Source: Bacillota bacterium
Lineage (GTDB): Bacteria > Bacillota > UBA4882 > UBA8346
Reading direction: 5' to 3'
Assembly (NCBI GenBank): GCA_023417475.1
Contig: JAEZFP010000041.1
Location: 62,001-126,000 of the forward strand
DNA: 64,000 nucleotides
The number at the start of each line of letters is the position of its first letter. Position 1 is the first letter of the stretch. The notes under the pieces are model-generated. The model did not search any database. It was given only the letters and a program-made list of their open reading frames with translations, and was not told the DNA's origin. This document shows positions 63,385 to 64,000 of the stretch, piece after piece. The position numbers were made by a program, and so were the translations under genes.

Positions 63385-64000
63385 CTATGTTTCATACTGA
63401 AAAAGGTTGAGATTGTCATCATGGCGGTTCTGCGCTTTGGCGACACAGACCTGATTGCGTCCGGTATTTTTGGCTTCGTAAAGCGCCACGTCGGCGAGGT
63501 ATAACAAGCGTTCATAATTATCGGCGTCAATTGGATAACACGCCAAACCGGCGCTGATGGTGACCGGAATCCGGGTCCCGTCGTCGCTGACGAACTGATG
63601 GTCGCTGATCAATTTGCGGATTCGTTCGGCAAACACCAACGCCTGGTCGCAATCCATCCCCGGCAGGATCACCACAAACTCTTCGCCGCCGTAGCGGGCG
63701 ACCACGCCTTCGGGCCCCGCCGCCTCGCGAATCAAAGAAGCCGCCGTCTTTAATACCACATCGCCGCATAAATGGCCGAACCGGTCATTGACGATTTTAA
63801 AATAATCGATATCCAAAATGATGACGGACACCTCGCCCGCGTGACTGTAAAAGAGCTCGTCCACATAGTTCATGAGATACATCCGGTTAAAAACACCGGT
63901 GAGATTATCGTAAATCGCCATCTGTTTCATCCGGGCGTACAGAAAGGCGTTTTCGACGGATAAACTTAATTCCTGGGCGATGAGCCGGGCAAAATCCACC
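63385..64000 (-). CDS. GGDEF-domain diguanylate cyclase, partial
   Basis: The visible 205 residues form the C-terminal GGDEF domain. Active site YGGEEF, metal Asp in ILDIDYFK and the FNRMYL start. No RxxD inhibitory site is clear. A helical lead (LIAQELSLSVENAFLYA) suggests an upstream GAF or similar sensor that runs off the right edge. Makes c-di-GMP, matching the PilZ proteins here. Confidence 0.93.
   Translation of the reverse strand, partial: VDFARLIAQELSLSVENAFLYARMKQMAIYDNLTGVFNRMYLMNYVDELFYSHAGEVSVIILDIDYFKIVNDRFGHLCGDVVLKTAASLIREAAGPEGVVARYGGEEFVVILPGMDCDQALVFAERIRKLISDHQFVSDDGTRIPVTISAGLACYPIDADNYERLLYLADVALYEAKNTGRNQVCVAKAQNRHDDNLNLFQYET

Overview
The window looks like chromosome of an endospore-forming, Gram-positive-lineage bacterium (Bacillota). 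The sporulation set is clear: Spo0A, SpoVS, an SspF-like small acid-soluble spore protein, CwlD, a collagen-like BclA-type surface protein, phosphosulfolactate synthase and Ku. Base composition is near even, starts are often TTG or GTG with strong AGGAGG-type ribosome binding sites, and most genes lie on the minus strand. A secreted protein ending in an aromatic residue with beta-barrel character (33434-34609) raises the possibility of a diderm Bacillota lineage (Limnochordia/Hydrogenispora-like), but that placement is inference.

Layout. 1-9.7 kb: a radical SAM protein cut by the left edge, an amidohydrolase, an EAL-HDOD signalling protein, apt-lysC, argH, lipA and a phage-like conserved protein. 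9.8-11.4 kb: an orphan sugar-type solute-binding protein. 11.9-16.6 kb: an operon with a TrpP-like S component, two ECF ATPases, EcfT and a PaaK-type CoA ligase, preceded by a leader with regularly spaced NAG triplets and a terminator, read here as a TRAP-controlled attenuator. 16.8-20.1 kb: two PilZ proteins, one a large disordered scaffold-like protein. 20.2-23.9 kb: an envelope operon (GT28 glycosyltransferase, MFS, polysaccharide deacetylase, YkoP-like). 24-33 kb: mixed genes including a thiamine-binding protein, collagen-like protein, esterase, M29 aminopeptidase, YpiB-like protein, HAD phosphatase, murC and a spore SASP. 33.4-38.2 kb: the barrel-like protein, YqhV, UPF0756, ComA, secreted and flavin-type proteins, and IreB. 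38.3-44.6 kb: the classic rlmN-FHA-prpC-prkC-rsgA-rpe cluster with cheX appended. 45-54.2 kb: spo0A, an acetyltransferase, spoVS, ymdB, rny, recX, recA, cinA and cwlD. 54.4-64 kb: speD, ku, argS, a lemA/TPM group, serC, an ArsR regulator and a GGDEF protein cut by the right edge.

No tRNA, rRNA, CRISPR array or complete transposase was seen. The intergenic DNA is unusually rich in repeats. There is a MITE-like palindrome family (three copies), a second hairpin repeat family (two clear copies and a possible third), two degenerate tandem arrays that both have a 21-bp period, a large imperfect palindrome near 61.5 kb, and a 130-nt relic of a group IIC intron sitting at the terminator of spo0A.

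Working together: the PrkC kinase, PrpC phosphatase, FHA protein and IreB form a Ser/Thr phosphorylation module. EAL-HDOD, PilZ and GGDEF proteins point to c-di-GMP signalling. The trpP-ecf-paaK operon suggests tryptophan uptake coupled to aryl-acid activation.
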